Source of the DNA: an uncultured Ruminiclostridium sp.
GTDB taxonomy: Bacteria > Bacillota > Clostridia > Oscillospirales > Ruminococcaceae
Assembly (NCBI GenBank): GCA_934454635.1
Contig: CAKSFR010000005.1
Location: 1-64,000 of the forward strand
DNA: 64,000 bases
Direction: 5' to 3'
Below, piece by piece: positions 48,271 to 58,480 of this stretch (positions within the stretch are counted from its first letter, which is position 1; every line of letters starts with the position of its first letter). Below the pieces are notes generated by a model. The model did no database searches, was not told the DNA's origin, and saw nothing but the letters and a program-made list of their open reading frames with translations. Position numbers and translations under genes: made by a program.

Positions 48271-49350
48271 TTATCTATCATACTGGTGATAAACAACCTG
48301 ATTTTTCCCGTTGCGCTTGCCCTTGTAAAGGCGAGAGTCTGCAACAGAAACCAACTTTTCTATATTCATCGCTTCGCCGTAATCGGAAAAACCGAATGTC
48401 ATCGTAACGTGTATTTCACGGCGATTGAAAGTGAGCTTTGCATTCTGTATCTTCAGACGAATATTCTCCACAAGCTCCATGCATTCATCGCTTGTTCCGA
48501 AAACGATCATCAGAATTTCTTCTCCGCCCCAACGACAGACTGTTCCTCGATCTCCGACGCCTGTGTTGATAATATCCGCAACAGTTATAAGCACTTTATC
48601 ACCGCAGTCATGACTGTATGTATCATTTATACGCTTAAAATCGTCAATATCTCCGAGGATTACGCAGTAAGGCTTTGTTCCCTGCTCATAAATATGAAAT
48701 TGCTCGGAAATGTGATGGCGATTTCTCAGCATGGTCAGCGCGTCATAATTAGCAAGAAAATCCAGCTCGGCATTTTTCTGACTCAGCGTTGCCATTGTGC
48801 TGCGTATACTGTAAACATAAAGCACAGAGAAAAGTATGAGCGCACTCGCAGAGAACAGCATATTCAAACACGACATAAACTGTTCAAGGTCGTGCGGAAA
48901 AGCGGCCCGCGAATTGTTCTTTTCAACAAAATACGATACGAGCATCACCGCGATGTCCATAAAAGCAAGCAAGGTTGAAAATATCGTCGGACGCGGTACA
49001 GATTCGTCAATGTAGGAAACATAGAACACCACAGGAATTATCAAAAGTCCGTAATATGAAAAGCCGTAACTCCAGCCGAGTATGACATTACAAAGATAGG
49101 CGTGAGCAACAATTTCCGAAAACATAAGAAAAAGCCAAACCGCGCTTTTCCTTGTGCTGTTTACGCAAAGACAGCCAACGAGATACATGAGTACGCTTCC
49201 AATATTAAAAAAAGCGAGAAGCTTAATATCAAGCACGAAAAAAACAATTATAAAAACAGAATGCAGAATAAGACAGCAGCTATACAAAAGCCGATACAGC
49301 GAGTTCTTTCCGTTATGTCCGTCTATAAACCTTCTCAGGATTTTTTGCAT
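48271..49350 (-). CDS. membrane diguanylate cyclase (GGDEF)
   Basis: This is a 359-residue protein. Residues 1-~185 form six hydrophobic segments, a membrane sensor without a recognised domain; residues ~195-355 form a GGDEF domain with NYDALTMLRNRH, ILGDIDDFKRINDTYSHDCGD and active-site RWGGEEILMIVF. The GGEEI variant keeps the catalytic glycines and acid, so it should make cyclic di-GMP from two GTP. There is no RxxD inhibitory site at the usual place. ATG 49350 follows AAGGTGG, with a consensus promoter upstream. Confidence 0.92.
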   Translation of the reverse strand: MQKILRRFIDGHNGKNSLYRLLYSCCLILHSVFIIVFFVLDIKLLAFFNIGSVLMYLVGCLCVNSTRKSAVWLFLMFSEIVAHAYLCNVILGWSYGFSYYGLLIIPVVFYVSYIDESVPRPTIFSTLLAFMDIAVMLVSYFVEKNNSRAAFPHDLEQFMSCLNMLFSASALILFSVLYVYSIRSTMATLSQKNAELDFLANYDALTMLRNRHHISEQFHIYEQGTKPYCVILGDIDDFKRINDTYSHDCGDKVLITVADIINTGVGDRGTVCRWGGEEILMIVFGTSDECMELVENIRLKIQNAKLTFNRREIHVTMTFGFSDYGEAMNIEKLVSVADSRLYKGKRNGKNQVVYHQYDR

Positions 49351-49400
49351 ACATAAACCACCTTTTAATTATTTTTGTATGGCATTGACCCTATACTTTA

Positions 49401-49429
49401 ATTATACAATATCATGTACCAAAAATCAA
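49401..49429 (-). promoter_or_regulatory. promoter of the diguanylate cyclase gene
   Basis: Minus strand TTGATT (49429-49424) and TATAAT (49406-49401) with a 17-base spacer. Confidence 0.75.
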
Positions 49430-49596
49430 TACTTATTGAAGCAAAAGTAGATTTTTATGTAAAATGAGCGACAAATCCGATTGCTCATTGTTTATTTTTT
49501 TGTACGAAAAGTAAAAAAATAATTATTTTTCGGTTATTTTTGCGGTTAAGGCAAAGTGTTGGTTAGCTGTATATATTGCCAAAACTCAACGTAAAT

Positions 49597-49631
49597 AACC
49601 CTCCCATGGCTGCTGTATGCCATAGGAGGGT
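49597..49631 (-). terminator. terminator of the ubiquitin-domain protein gene
   Basis: Minus strand hairpin ACCCTCC(T)ATGGC/GCCAT(G)GGAGGGT about 36 bases past the stop codon, then an AT-rich tail. Confidence 0.7.
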
Positions 49632-49667
49632 AAATTTATACTTTTACTGTATTGGCTTTTTCCCTCT

Positions 49668-52600
49668 TCACACTCTCTTTTTTCTGAAAGCTGCTGCCGC
49701 AGCGCCGGCGATAAGCACCGCCGCAAGGCTGAGCGTTACGCCCGTGGGCGGGTTTCCGTCCTCGTCGTCGGTCGGAACGGTGATAACTTCGCCGTCCGTC
49801 CCGTCGGCAGGCTTCGCCGTGTGGTCGTAGTCGTCAATCACTATAACATACTCCGAAGCGTGCGTAAATTCCAGCTTCGTTTTGCCGTTTTTGTCGATTT
49901 TTCCGCAGCCCATAAGCTCGGATTTGTCCTCGCCGAGGTAATAGTAGAGGTTCGCGAACAGTCCCTTGTTGCGCTTGCCCAGATCCACTCTCAGCTCTGC
50001 CTTGAAGCCAAATTCGCCGTCGTGTTCAAGCGTTATGGAGATGTATCCGAACTCGCCCGTCACCGCGTTTATAACCTTTACGGGGATATTCGCGCCCTTG
50101 CTCACTCCCATGTCGATATCGCGCGGAGCGGTTACGCCGTTTCCGTTTATCTCCCACGCGAAGCCGCCGCCCATGTCGAGAACGAGCGTGATATCCTTGC
50201 CCTTTATTTCTTTCAGAATGTCTTTCGGAAGCTCGGTGGTGCCGTTCATATCAATGTCTATCGTGTCGCCCTCGCGCGCGCCGCTGATCTTGTCAAGAAT
50301 TACGTCCCAGCCGATTTTTCCGTTGTCGCCCTTGATGAAAGGCTCGTTCTCAGGCTCGGAAAGCGTGTCGTCGCCGAGATCCTCCGCGTCGTCTTCGGGT
50401 TCAATTTCGTCAGGCTCGGTCGCCGTAGTCGTGGTGGTCGCCGCAGTCGTGGTCGTAGCCGCCGCGCCGGGGTTATAGCCGCCGTAAGGCGGGATAACCG
50501 TGCCGCGAACGAGCGTTTCGCCGCAGACAACGCACACGGTATCGCCCGTGTAGCCCGCGGTATCCTTTGTCGGTGCAACCTTGTTTCTGATCTCGGTCGC
50601 GCCGTGCTTGCCCGAAGCGGCTATCACGATATCCGTGCTTGTGATCTCGTTCAGAGCGTTCGCGTCGGCGAAGAGCTTGCCGCAAGCGCATTCATAATGC
50701 GCCTTAAAGCCGTTTTTCGTACAGCTCGCCGCAGTTTCGGGAACGTATGTCAAGTGAGCGGAATGAACGTGCCCGAGCGAGGGGTTAAGCACACGCTTAC
50801 AAACTGCGCATATCTCGTCCTCGGTTTCGGTCGGCGCGCCGCTTGAAATGTGCGCCGCAATGTCGGTCTTATCGGCACATTCCGAGCATTCGTGCCAATG
50901 ATTATCCGCGTCGCTGAGCCATTCCGCCGAATAATTGTGCGGCAGCTTGCTTCCGTATTTTCTTCCGCAGGTCGTACACTTTGCGTATTCCGTGCAGGTC
51001 GCGGGCGTACCCGAATGCTCCTCATAATCAAATTTTATCTGGCAGTTTTCTTCGGTAATGCAGGCGTACCAGTGTCCTTTCTGGTCGGCTGAATATACCG
51101 TGTCACGTTCTCCCTCGACAAACGCACCGTTTATAAAATGATAGTGCGTTTCGGCGTCGCCGACTTTTACCAAATGGGTTTTACCGGTCAGATAAGCGTA
51201 AAGATTTCCGTCTGCGGGGTCAATGCCCTTATGATTTATGGGCGTATAAGCCGCGCCGTCGATTTCTACAGGCTTATCGTCGGGGTTCGGTATTGTGAAA
51301 AGGTAAACAGGGGTCGTACCGTCTGCGAGAGTGGGAGTCACTGCGCCGCTATAGTTGCCGATAGTGTTTGCGCATAAAACGCCTGATTCTGCTTTAACAG
51401 AACCGCCGCTTATGATAACATTTGAGCAATCATCGCGACAGCTGCCGATTCCTGCGCCGAGCCCACCACCTGTCGCAGTCACAGTTCCACCGCTTATAGT
51501 GATATTTGAGCAACTGCCTCTTAAGCCGCCGCCGATTCCTGCGCTGTTATTACCACCTGTCGCAATTACATTACCTCCGCTTATAGTGATATTGGAACAT
51601 CCGCCGTAACAATCGCCGCCGATTCCTGCACCGTTATCACCACCTGTCGCAATTACATTACCTCCGCTTATGGTAATATTGGAACATCCGCCATTATAAC
51701 CACCGCCGATTCCCGCAGCGGCAGAGCCACCCTTGGCAACTATATTCCCGCCTCTTATTTCAATATTTGAGGCTTTGAATATATCGCTGCCGAGTATTCC
51801 TGCGCCGAATTCACCGCCTATCGCTTCAAGCGAGCCTGTGCCGTTCGTTTCTCCCTGAATAATAAGCTTTCCCTTATCCTCGGAAATATAATCGCCGTTT
51901 TTTTGCAGACCTGCACGGCAATATCCGCTTTTAAGCACATTAACCGTGTCGTCTGCAAGCGTTATTGTTACATTGCCTGTGCTGTTGTCAGCGATCTTTA
52001 TTGCAGCAGTCATTGCAATCGCCGAAACGTCGATATTCACTCCCGCAAGCGTTATATTCGCATTTACGCCGTTTGGAATCTCGATACAGTCTGACGTTGC
52101 CGCAGTCCGGTCAACGTTCGCTATCGTTATCGCCTTGTCGCTGAGTATGTTAAGTTTGCCGTCAGAAGCGGGATATGTGAAGTCCGTGCCGTAAGCGAGG
52201 GCTTCTCCCGAAACGGTCGGTGTTACCTTAAACGCCGTTCCCACTTCCTCAAAACTATTATTTGTATTATTATAGTTATATCTCGCCGCAGTATCGCCAA
52301 CCTTTACGGTATGAAAATCGCCCGTGAGGTAAGCGTAAAGTTTTCCGTCTGCGGGGTCAATGCCCTTATGATTTATGGGCGTATAAGCCGCGCCGTCGAT
52401 TTCTACAGGCTTATCGTCGGGGTTAGGAATTGTGAAAAGGTAAACGGGGGTCGTGCCGTCTGCGAGGGTGGGAGTCACTGCGCTGTATTTGCTGCTGCCG
52501 ATAACGCTTACGTCGTTTCCGCCTGATTCCGCTTTAACAGAACCGCCGCTTATGATGATATTACAGTAACCGCCGTCAAAGCCGCCGATTCCTACTCCGT

Positions 52601-53558
52601 CATTACCGCCTTTTGCTGTTACGGTGCCGCCATTTATAACGACATTTGAACATCCACCATTATAACCGCAACCGATTCCTGCGCCGCTACCACCGCCTAT
52701 CGCAGTCACATTACCGCCGCTTACAGTAATATTTGAACCGTTTCCCACGCCGCCGCCAAGCCCCGCAGCGTACTCACCGCCCTTGGCAACTATATTTCCG
52801 CCTTTTATTTCAATATTTGAGGCGTTGGATAGACCGCTGCCGATTCCTGCGCCGCCTGTGCCGCCTGTCGCTTCAAGCGAGCCTGTGCCGTTCGCTTCTC
52901 CCTGAATAATAAGCTTTCCCTTATCCTCGGAAATATAATCGCCATTTTTATGCAGACCTGCGCAGTACAATCCGCTTTTCAGCACATTAACCGTGTCGTC
53001 CGCAAGCGTTATTGTTACATTGCCTGTGCTGTTGTCAGCGATCTTTATCGCAGCGGTATTTTCAATCGCCGAAACGTCGATATCCACTCCCGCAAGGGTT
53101 ATATTCGCATTCACGTCGTCCGCGATCTCAATGTGTTCCGCAGTCGTCGCACCCGAAATAGTCAGCGGCGTATCGGTCAGTATTTCTATAATGTTGTTTG
53201 TAAAAGTATAGTCCGTGCCAATCGCGCCGCCCGTGACTGTGAGATCCGAAGGCCCCCGCAGCACCAAATGAATCGTTGCGTCTTTCTGGATATTATATCC
53301 AGCCAGCGTTTCGTCATCTTCAAGAATTTTCCCCGCAAACATGAGTCGCTGACAATCTGCGGGAATACCCTCTTTTTCACTTATTTTCGTTTTAACGTCT
53401 GCAATTCTGTCACCCGGTTCAACTTCCAGAGTAATATGTTTTCCCGTCAGCGTTTTGACGAATATCTGCATAGCCGAAGCGGATATCGCCAGCGCAAATG
53501 TAAGCATTATTGATACAGCTGCCGCGAAGAAAATCCTCGCTATTTTTTTAATCTCCAT
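49668..53558 (-). CDS. secreted, wall-anchored surface protein with an N-terminal ubiquitin domain
   Basis: This is a 1296-residue protein. Residues 1-29 are a signal peptide ending ISASA. Residue 30 is Met1 of a ubiquitin domain (30-101): [49 protein letters not shown]. By hand it shares about 53 of 72 residues with human ubiquitin, keeps Lys 6, 11, 27, 29, 33, 48 and 63, but has GPSD instead of the final Gly-Gly. Two ~379-residue copies of a glycine-rich beta-helix module ([20 protein letters not shown]) follow, as in Cthe_2159-like carbohydrate-binding domains. Then come cysteine-rich repeats ([21 protein letters not shown]), a Thr/acidic linker, a beta domain, and NPPTG plus membrane segment and RKKR, a sortase-type anchor. 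ATG 53558 follows GGGAGG. Confidence 0.9.
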   Translation of the reverse strand: MEIKKIARIFFAAAVSIMLTFALAISASAMQIFVKTLTGKHITLEVEPGDRIADVKTKISEKEGIPADCQRLMFAGKILEDDETLAGYNIQKDATIHLVLRGPSDLTVTGGAIGTDYTFTNNIIEILTDTPLTISGATTAEHIEIADDVNANITLAGVDIDVSAIENTAAIKIADNSTGNVTITLADDTVNVLKSGLYCAGLHKNGDYISEDKGKLIIQGEANGTGSLEATGGTGGAGIGSGLSNASNIEIKGGNIVAKGGEYAAGLGGGVGNGSNITVSGGNVTAIGGGSGAGIGCGYNGGCSNVVINGGTVTAKGGNDGVGIGGFDGGYCNIIISGGSVKAESGGNDVSVIGSSKYSAVTPTLADGTTPVYLFTIPNPDDKPVEIDGAAYTPINHKGIDPADGKLYAYLTGDFHTVKVGDTAARYNYNNTNNSFEEVGTAFKVTPTVSGEALAYGTDFTYPASDGKLNILSDKAITIANVDRTAATSDCIEIPNGVNANITLAGVNIDVSAIAMTAAIKIADNSTGNVTITLADDTVNVLKSGYCRAGLQKNGDYISEDKGKLIIQGETNGTGSLEAIGGEFGAGILGSDIFKASNIEIRGGNIVAKGGSAAAGIGGGYNGGCSNITISGGNVIATGGDNGAGIGGDCYGGCSNITISGGNVIATGGNNSAGIGGGLRGSCSNITISGGTVTATGGGLGAGIGSCRDDCSNVIISGGSVKAESGVLCANTIGNYSGAVTPTLADGTTPVYLFTIPNPDDKPVEIDGAAYTPINHKGIDPADGNLYAYLTGKTHLVKVGDAETHYHFINGAFVEGERDTVYSADQKGHWYACITEENCQIKFDYEEHSGTPATCTEYAKCTTCGRKYGSKLPHNYSAEWLSDADNHWHECSECADKTDIAAHISSGAPTETEDEICAVCKRVLNPSLGHVHSAHLTYVPETAASCTKNGFKAHYECACGKLFADANALNEITSTDIVIAASGKHGATEIRNKVAPTKDTAGYTGDTVCVVCGETLVRGTVIPPYGGYNPGAAATTTTAATTTTTATEPDEIEPEDDAEDLGDDTLSEPENEPFIKGDNGKIGWDVILDKISGAREGDTIDIDMNGTTELPKDILKEIKGKDITLVLDMGGGFAWEINGNGVTAPRDIDMGVSKGANIPVKVINAVTGEFGYISITLEHDGEFGFKAELRVDLGKRNKGLFANLYYYLGEDKSELMGCGKIDKNGKTKLEFTHASEYVIVIDDYDHTAKPADGTDGEVITVPTDDEDGNPPTGVTLSLAAVLIAGAAAAAFRKKRV
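53256..53471 (-). other. ubiquitin domain coding segment
   Basis: These 72 codons encode residues aligned to ubiquitin 1-72. Substitutions include T12H, S20G, Q40C, I44M; Leu8, Arg42, Ala46, His68, Val70 and Arg72 are kept. The preceding signal peptide suggests cleavage right at Met1. Confidence 0.9.
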
Positions 53559-53604
53559 ATTTACCTCCCTAAAAGTAAGCATTCGATTTAATCTATACAC
53601 AATT

Positions 53605-53633
53605 ATTGTACCATACAGGCTTGCATTTGTCAA
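53605..53633 (-). promoter_or_regulatory. promoter of the ubiquitin-domain protein gene
   Basis: Minus strand TTGACA (53633-53628) and TACAAT (53610-53605) with a 17-base spacer; start codon about 45 bases downstream. Confidence 0.85.
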
Positions 53634-53764
53634 ATTTTTCCGCAAGACCGCGCGAAAATATCCACCTAAGCAAATTATAACATAATCGTCGGGACATTTC
53701 AAATCTTTTCACGCTGTTTTATGTGCGATTTACGCATAATCGCGGCACAATTCGCTTTTTTATC

Positions 53765-53793
53765 TTGCAATTTTTAACTTTTTCTGATATACT
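53765..53793 (+). promoter_or_regulatory. promoter of the partner-switching operon
   Basis: TTGCAA (53765-53770) and TATACT (53788-53793) with a 17-base spacer, about 80 bases before the STAS gene. Confidence 0.6.
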
Positions 53794-53874
53794 GTAAGGA
53801 ATGGGGAATTTTCTAAAAACCTACCATAAAGGACGGTCAGAAATTCCAATAATAAATTTTGCGAGGAAAAAACA

Positions 53875-54168
53875 ATGACAATTGAAAAAAAAGCAAACGG
53901 AACCGAGCTTACCGTAAATCTTACAGGCAGACTTGATACAATAACTGCGCCTCAGCTTGAAAAGGAGCTTGACGATCTTTCGGGCATTGAAAAGCTTGTA
54001 CTTGATTTTGCGGGACTTGAATATCTCTCTTCGGCAGGACTGCGAGTTCTGCTCGCCGCGCAGAAGACAATGAACAAGCAGGGCGAAATGATAGTCAGAA
54101 ACGTAAACGAAACGATCTCCGATATTTTTGAGGTAACAGGTTTTTCTGATATTCTGACGATAGAATAA
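53875..54168 (+). CDS. STAS-domain anti-sigma factor antagonist (SpoIIAA/RsbV-like)
   Basis: This 97-residue protein is a single STAS domain: TVNLTGRLDTITAPQLEKEL, VLDFAGLEYLSSAGLRVLLAAQK with the phosphorylatable Ser in YLSSAGLR, as in SpoIIAA and RsbV. Dephosphorylated forms bind an RsbW-like kinase and release its partner. ATG 53875 follows GAGGAA. It overlaps the next gene by one base (TAATG). Confidence 0.93.
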   Translation: MTIEKKANGTELTVNLTGRLDTITAPQLEKELDDLSGIEKLVLDFAGLEYLSSAGLRVLLAAQKTMNKQGEMIVRNVNETISDIFEVTGFSDILTIE

Positions 54169-55913
54169 TGAAAAAAAGCACTTTATGCGAAAAGAATGCC
54201 GACGCAAAATTTGCGGGCAGCGCATACACGCATTTTCTGATATGGGGTATCTGCGCTTCGCTTGCGACCGCCGTATGCACAATTGTTGACGCGCTACTGG
54301 TCGGAAATCTTATCGGGAGCGACGGACTTGCCGTTGCAAATATCTCTACGCCCGTTTTCCTGCTTTATGCCCTGCTCGGAATAACTACAGGCATAGGCGC
54401 AAACGTGCGGATCGGGCGGCTGCTCGGTTCGGGAGATATCGGCGAGGCTAACCGCGTTTTTTCCGCTCAGCTTTCCTTTGGAATTTTACTCGGCGCGGTA
54501 TGCCTTTTGCCGCTTCTTTTTAAGGACGCATATTTCTCTTTTCTCGGCGTTACAGATTCGCTCTATCCACTTGCCGAACGCTATCTCACCGTTGTTATGT
54601 GGTCTGCGCCCGTGTTTATAATGTACCACATTCTTTCCGCTTCGGTAAGAACGGACAGCGATCCTGCGCTTTCCGCAGCCGCTTCCGCGGTGGTTATTAT
54701 TGCAAACCTTTCGCTTGATATAATTTTCATGAGCCTTCTTGGCTGGGGAATAATCGGCGCTTCCGCGTCGCTCTGTATAGCTGAAGCGCTCGGCACGCTC
54801 GTTCTGCTCGCCCATTTTCTTAAAAAGAATCGCCTGCTTAAGCTGCGCCTTGTTCTTCCTACGCCCGCAGACGTGCGAGGATTCATCGCAAACGGCTTCG
54901 GAATAGGTTCGGCGAATATTTTCGGCGCTATCGTTATGCTTGCATTCAACACAATGCTGATACGCTTCGGCGGCAGCGACGGAACTCTCGGCGTTGCCGT
55001 ATACGGCGTAATTTACACGATAAGCACGGTTCCCTGCTCCGTATTTGACGGCGCTTCAAACGCTCTTTCTACGGTCACCGCGTTTTTCGCCGGCGAATCC
55101 GATATCAGAGGAATATTCGCCGTGCTGAAAAAAGCCGTCTTAACCGCGTTGATCGGCGGTGCGGCGTTCGCTGCGGCTTGCGAAATATTTCCTGATTTGC
55201 TTGTAAAATTTTTTGGCATAAGCGATTCCGCTGTGCAGTATGCCTCGGGTGCTCTGCGTATTTTTGCGGTAAGCATAATATTTACGGGAGTAAATACGGT
55301 CATAACCTCGTTCTGGCAGTCAATCGGCAGAGCGAAGCTTGCGGGCACAATGTCTGTTGTACGAAACTGCCTGCTTATGCTCGCCGTCGGAGCTGTTTTT
55401 ATTCCGCAGGCAAATATAAACGGTCTTTCGGCTGCGTATGTCTGCACTGAAATTTTGTGTTCACTTATATGCGTCGGTGTGCTTATCTTCAATCCGTCGA
55501 AAAAATATATGTCAGAAAAATACGGCTCGGCGGGAAGAACATTTGAAAACATCTATGTCATCAAATCCACAAGCGCCGAACAAATATCGGGCGACCTTGA
55601 AAAAATCTGCGATGAATGGGAAATCGGGACAAAGCAGACTTTTTTTATCAATTTCATCTGCGAGGAGCTGCTTTTAAATATCACAAAATTTGCCCTCGGA
55701 AACAGCGGCAAAGACTATTATATCTCAATTAAGCTGATGGAAAAGGACGGGGATTACGCTCTGCGCATACGCGATAACGTCAGAATGTACAATCCATTTG
55801 AATCAAACGGCGACAATATCGACAACGGCGTTCTGCGCCTTATAAAAACAAAAACCAAGTACTGCGACTATCAGCGCAAAATGATTTTCAATTATCTGTA
55901 TGTCATAATCTGA
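54168..55913 (+). CDS. MATE transporter fused to an RsbW-like ATPase domain
   Basis: This is a 581-residue protein. Residues 1-~445 are a MATE (NorM-like) efflux transporter with 12 hydrophobic segments, opening with IVDALLVGNLIGSDGLAVANISTP. Residues ~455-581 are a cytoplasmic HATPase_c domain with FINFICEELLLNITKFA (the N-box) and IRDNVRMYNPFE, resembling anti-sigma kinases, though the G-box is short and lacks the usual GxG pattern. The fusion would tie transport, or a transporter-like sensor, to partner switching. It overlaps the STAS gene, its likely partner. Confidence 0.85.
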   Translation: MKKSTLCEKNADAKFAGSAYTHFLIWGICASLATAVCTIVDALLVGNLIGSDGLAVANISTPVFLLYALLGITTGIGANVRIGRLLGSGDIGEANRVFSAQLSFGILLGAVCLLPLLFKDAYFSFLGVTDSLYPLAERYLTVVMWSAPVFIMYHILSASVRTDSDPALSAAASAVVIIANLSLDIIFMSLLGWGIIGASASLCIAEALGTLVLLAHFLKKNRLLKLRLVLPTPADVRGFIANGFGIGSANIFGAIVMLAFNTMLIRFGGSDGTLGVAVYGVIYTISTVPCSVFDGASNALSTVTAFFAGESDIRGIFAVLKKAVLTALIGGAAFAAACEIFPDLLVKFFGISDSAVQYASGALRIFAVSIIFTGVNTVITSFWQSIGRAKLAGTMSVVRNCLLMLAVGAVFIPQANINGLSAAYVCTEILCSLICVGVLIFNPSKKYMSEKYGSAGRTFENIYVIKSTSAEQISGDLEKICDEWEIGTKQTFFINFICEELLLNITKFALGNSGKDYYISIKLMEKDGDYALRIRDNVRMYNPFESNGDNIDNGVLRLIKTKTKYCDYQRKMIFNYLYVII

Positions 55914-55931
55914 CCCAAAAGGAGAACAATC

Positions 55932-56795
55932 GTGCAGGGGCAATACGTTTTTCAGGACAAAAAGGAACGCGAACGTCTGGCGGTTCAGAACAGGCTTCTT
56001 TCAAGCCTCGAAGCGCCCGCTCTCGAAAAAATATTTTTTAAAAAAAATAATTTATGCGTTCTGGATATCGGCTGCAACGACGGAAATAAAACCGTTAGCC
56101 GCTTTTCCTCGCCGTCTGTTTCAAAAGTTATCGGGCTGGAGTATAACGCCGAGCTTGCGGAAGCCGCCCAAGAAAAATACGGCGACGGCAAGTACGCTTT
56201 TTATTGCGCCGACGTTGAAAACGCCGCCTTTTCCGAGCAGCTCTCGGCGCTTGCCGCCGAAAACGGCGCTGCGGACTTCGACTTGATATATCTTTCTTTT
56301 GTTTTGATGCACATGCGCGACCCGCAGAGACTGCTGAAAACACTCAGACGGTTTCTGAAACCCGACGGGCTTCTCTTTATTGTTGAAACAAACGACGGAG
56401 CTTCCTCGCTTATGCCCGATAAAAACGGTCTTTTGGCGGACTTTCTCAATATCCTGCGACAGGATATGTATGCGGGAAACCGCAACGTCGGCGAAAAGCT
56501 GCCTGAGCTTCTGACCGCCTGCGGATACGGTAACATTACGGTTTGGAGCGAAAAAATCTCCGCTTCGGAAGGTGAAGTCGAATTAAAAAAAGATATATTT
56601 AAAACATTCTTTTCATATCTCCCCGACGACGTGGCAATCCTTACCTCGGAATATCCGAAAAATGCCGAATACCGTGCATGGTCGGCATGGCTTGACAACA
56701 GCTTTGCGGCGCTCAAGCAGCTTGTCGAAAGCGAAAGCTCCTCAATTTCCATGGGTATGAAAATTCTTTCGTGCGCTGTAAATAATACTGATTGA
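55932..56795 (+). CDS. class I SAM-dependent methyltransferase
   Basis: This 287-residue protein has SAM-binding motif I VLDIGCNDGNKT near residue 43, the acidic loop VIGLEYNAEL, YCADVEN and FLKPDGLLFIVE, a type 11/25 methyltransferase layout. The C-terminal ~100 residues are helical. GTG 55932 follows AAGGAG. Its substrate is unknown; it lies between the MATE-ATPase and the RsbU-like phosphatase in what looks like one operon. Confidence 0.85.
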   Translation: MQGQYVFQDKKERERLAVQNRLLSSLEAPALEKIFFKKNNLCVLDIGCNDGNKTVSRFSSPSVSKVIGLEYNAELAEAAQEKYGDGKYAFYCADVENAAFSEQLSALAAENGAADFDLIYLSFVLMHMRDPQRLLKTLRRFLKPDGLLFIVETNDGASSLMPDKNGLLADFLNILRQDMYAGNRNVGEKLPELLTACGYGNITVWSEKISASEGEVELKKDIFKTFFSYLPDDVAILTSEYPKNAEYRAWSAWLDNSFAALKQLVESESSSISMGMKILSCAVNNTD

Positions 56796-56824
56796 AAAAA
56801 GTATGACTGAACAAGGAGAACACA

Positions 56825-58480
56825 ATGAAACTCAGACTTTTACCGAAATTTATACTTTCACTCGGCGCAGTCGGGCTTATACTGACAATCGCAGTTTCCG
56901 TTTTCGGTTATGCTACCTCGCGGTCATACCTCGAAGAATTATTTGCCGAGCGCGTTATGACGAACAGCAACGCAATCGCCGCAATGCTGCCGATTGAAGA
57001 TGTAAAGACAATTCTGGCGGAAAACGGCGATAAAACCGAGGAATATGCGAATATGTCTAGCCTTTTCAACAAGCTGAAAAAAGACGGAAATATAACATAC
57101 CTGTCGCTCGTTATCCCCGACCCGGACAGCGTGCATTTTTACATTGACGCAATGGTCGAAGAAATGGGCGACAAGCCCGAAAATCAGCTTCCCTACGGCA
57201 GCGATATCCCCTATGCGCAGGCGGCTAATCCCGACGACCCGTCGGATATGGAAAAATACATAACGATATGGAATCTGTACGCGCAAAACAAGGGTCTTGA
57301 AAAGCCGCTCGTGACCGATAACAGCTACGGCTTTAACTACACGGGCGTTTCCGCGATTCTCGACGAGAACGGAAAAGCAATCGCCGAGATACAGTATATC
57401 CTTGATATGAGCGAGGTAAGAACATATCTCAACTCATTCCTCGTTAATATGCTGCTTATTTCATTTGCCATAATCGGCGTTACAATCATCGCATATATCA
57501 TCTTTGTCAGAAAGACCGTTACAAAGCCTATCGGGCAGCTTGCTGCGTTTACAAGGAAAATCACCGATACGGGAGTGTTTGAAAACCAGCGCATTAGCAT
57601 GAAAACCGGCGACGAGATCGAATCGCTCAGCAACTCGTTCAATTTCATGCTCGCCGAGCTTGAAAATTATATTGCAAATCTTTCAAAAGTTACCGCCGAA
57701 AAGGAAAGAATAGGCACTGAGCTTGATATCGCAAAGCATATCCAAGCGTCTATGCTTCCGTGCATTTTTCCTGCATTTCCGGACAGAAAAGAGTTCGACA
57801 TTTATGCTACAATGTCCCCTGCAAAGGAAGTCGGCGGAGATTTTTACGATTTCTTCATGGTCGATAAGCGTCATCTTGCGATCGTAATGGCTGACGTTTC
57901 CGGGAAAGGCGTTCCCGCCGCGCTCTTTATGGTAATCGGAAAAACGCTTATTAAAGACCACACAACGCCGCACAGAGATCTTGGCGAAGTTTTTACGGCG
58001 GTAAATAATCTCCTTTGCGAAGCCAACAGCGAAGGGCTTTTTATTACGGCGTTTGAGGGCGTGCTGGACCTTGTTACCGGTGAATTTAACTTCGTGAACG
58101 CAGGTCACGAAATGCCGTACATCTGCCCCGCCAACGGAGAGTTTGCACCCTATAAAATAAAGCCCGGATTCGTGCTTGCCGGCATGGAAAACATGAAATA
58201 TCGTTCGGGAAGCATGAATCTTAATGTCGGAGATAAAATATTCCAGTACACCGACGGCGTAACAGAGGCTACAAATTCCCGCAACGAGCTTTACGGAATG
58301 AACAGGCTCTGCGCCGTTCTTAACAGCGCAAAAAAAGAAGCGCCGTCTGAAATTCTCCATGCGGTAAAGCGGGATATAGACAAGTTCGTCGGCGACGCGC
58401 CGCAATTTGACGACGTAACAATGCTTTGCCTTGAGTTTAAATCGAAAATGACGGCAGACGAGGGAGCGGAGAATGAGTGA
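56825..58480 (+). CDS. membrane sensor PP2C phosphatase (RsbU/SpoIIE-like)
   Basis: This is a 551-residue protein: membrane segment ~10-30, outside sensor ~31-205, second membrane segment ~210-232, HAMP linker (VTKPIGQLAAFTRKITDTG), coiled coil, then a SpoIIE/PP2C phosphatase domain from ~300 with SPAKEVGGDFYDFF, VMADVSGKGVPAALFM and FQYTDGVTEATNS carrying the metal-binding Asp residues. It should dephosphorylate the STAS protein in response to an outside signal. ATG 56825 follows AAGGAG. It overlaps the kinase gene by 8 bases. Confidence 0.93.
   Translation: MKLRLLPKFILSLGAVGLILTIAVSVFGYATSRSYLEELFAERVMTNSNAIAAMLPIEDVKTILAENGDKTEEYANMSSLFNKLKKDGNITYLSLVIPDPDSVHFYIDAMVEEMGDKPENQLPYGSDIPYAQAANPDDPSDMEKYITIWNLYAQNKGLEKPLVTDNSYGFNYTGVSAILDENGKAIAEIQYILDMSEVRTYLNSFLVNMLLISFAIIGVTIIAYIIFVRKTVTKPIGQLAAFTRKITDTGVFENQRISMKTGDEIESLSNSFNFMLAELENYIANLSKVTAEKERIGTELDIAKHIQASMLPCIFPAFPDRKEFDIYATMSPAKEVGGDFYDFFMVDKRHLAIVMADVSGKGVPAALFMVIGKTLIKDHTTPHRDLGEVFTAVNNLLCEANSEGLFITAFEGVLDLVTGEFNFVNAGHEMPYICPANGEFAPYKIKPGFVLAGMENMKYRSGSMNLNVGDKIFQYTDGVTEATNSRNELYGMNRLCAVLNSAKKEAPSEILHAVKRDIDKFVGDAPQFDDVTMLCLEFKSKMTADEGAENE

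Larger units (their letters stand above)
49351..49667. other. intergenic region between GGDEF and ubiquitin-domain genes
   Basis: It holds the GGDEF promoter and the terminator of the ubiquitin-domain gene (listed separately). The rest is AT-rich with no gene or further structure that I can support. Confidence 0.6.
53559..53874. other. divergent promoter region between ubiquitin-domain gene and STAS operon
   Basis: Two sigma-A promoters, one each way (listed separately), account for this 316-base stretch. I see no other structure. Confidence 0.7.

Noticed and set aside
49821..50846. 341-codon open frame on the plus strand opposite the ubiquitin-domain gene
   Set aside because: It has no ribosome binding site and a low-complexity Arg/Val-rich translation; it mirrors the repeats of the real gene on the other strand.
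51600..53500. Glycine-rich repeats as an antifreeze or PE-PGRS-type protein
   Set aside because: The regular GGN(I/V)xAxGG spacing with Asp/Asn turns fits right-handed beta-helix carbohydrate-binding modules of Clostridia better.
49668..53558. Ubiquitin signal as assembly contamination from a eukaryote
   Set aside because: The domain is in frame between a bacterial signal peptide and bacterial repeat modules, with a bacterial promoter and ribosome binding site; codon style is that of the neighbours.
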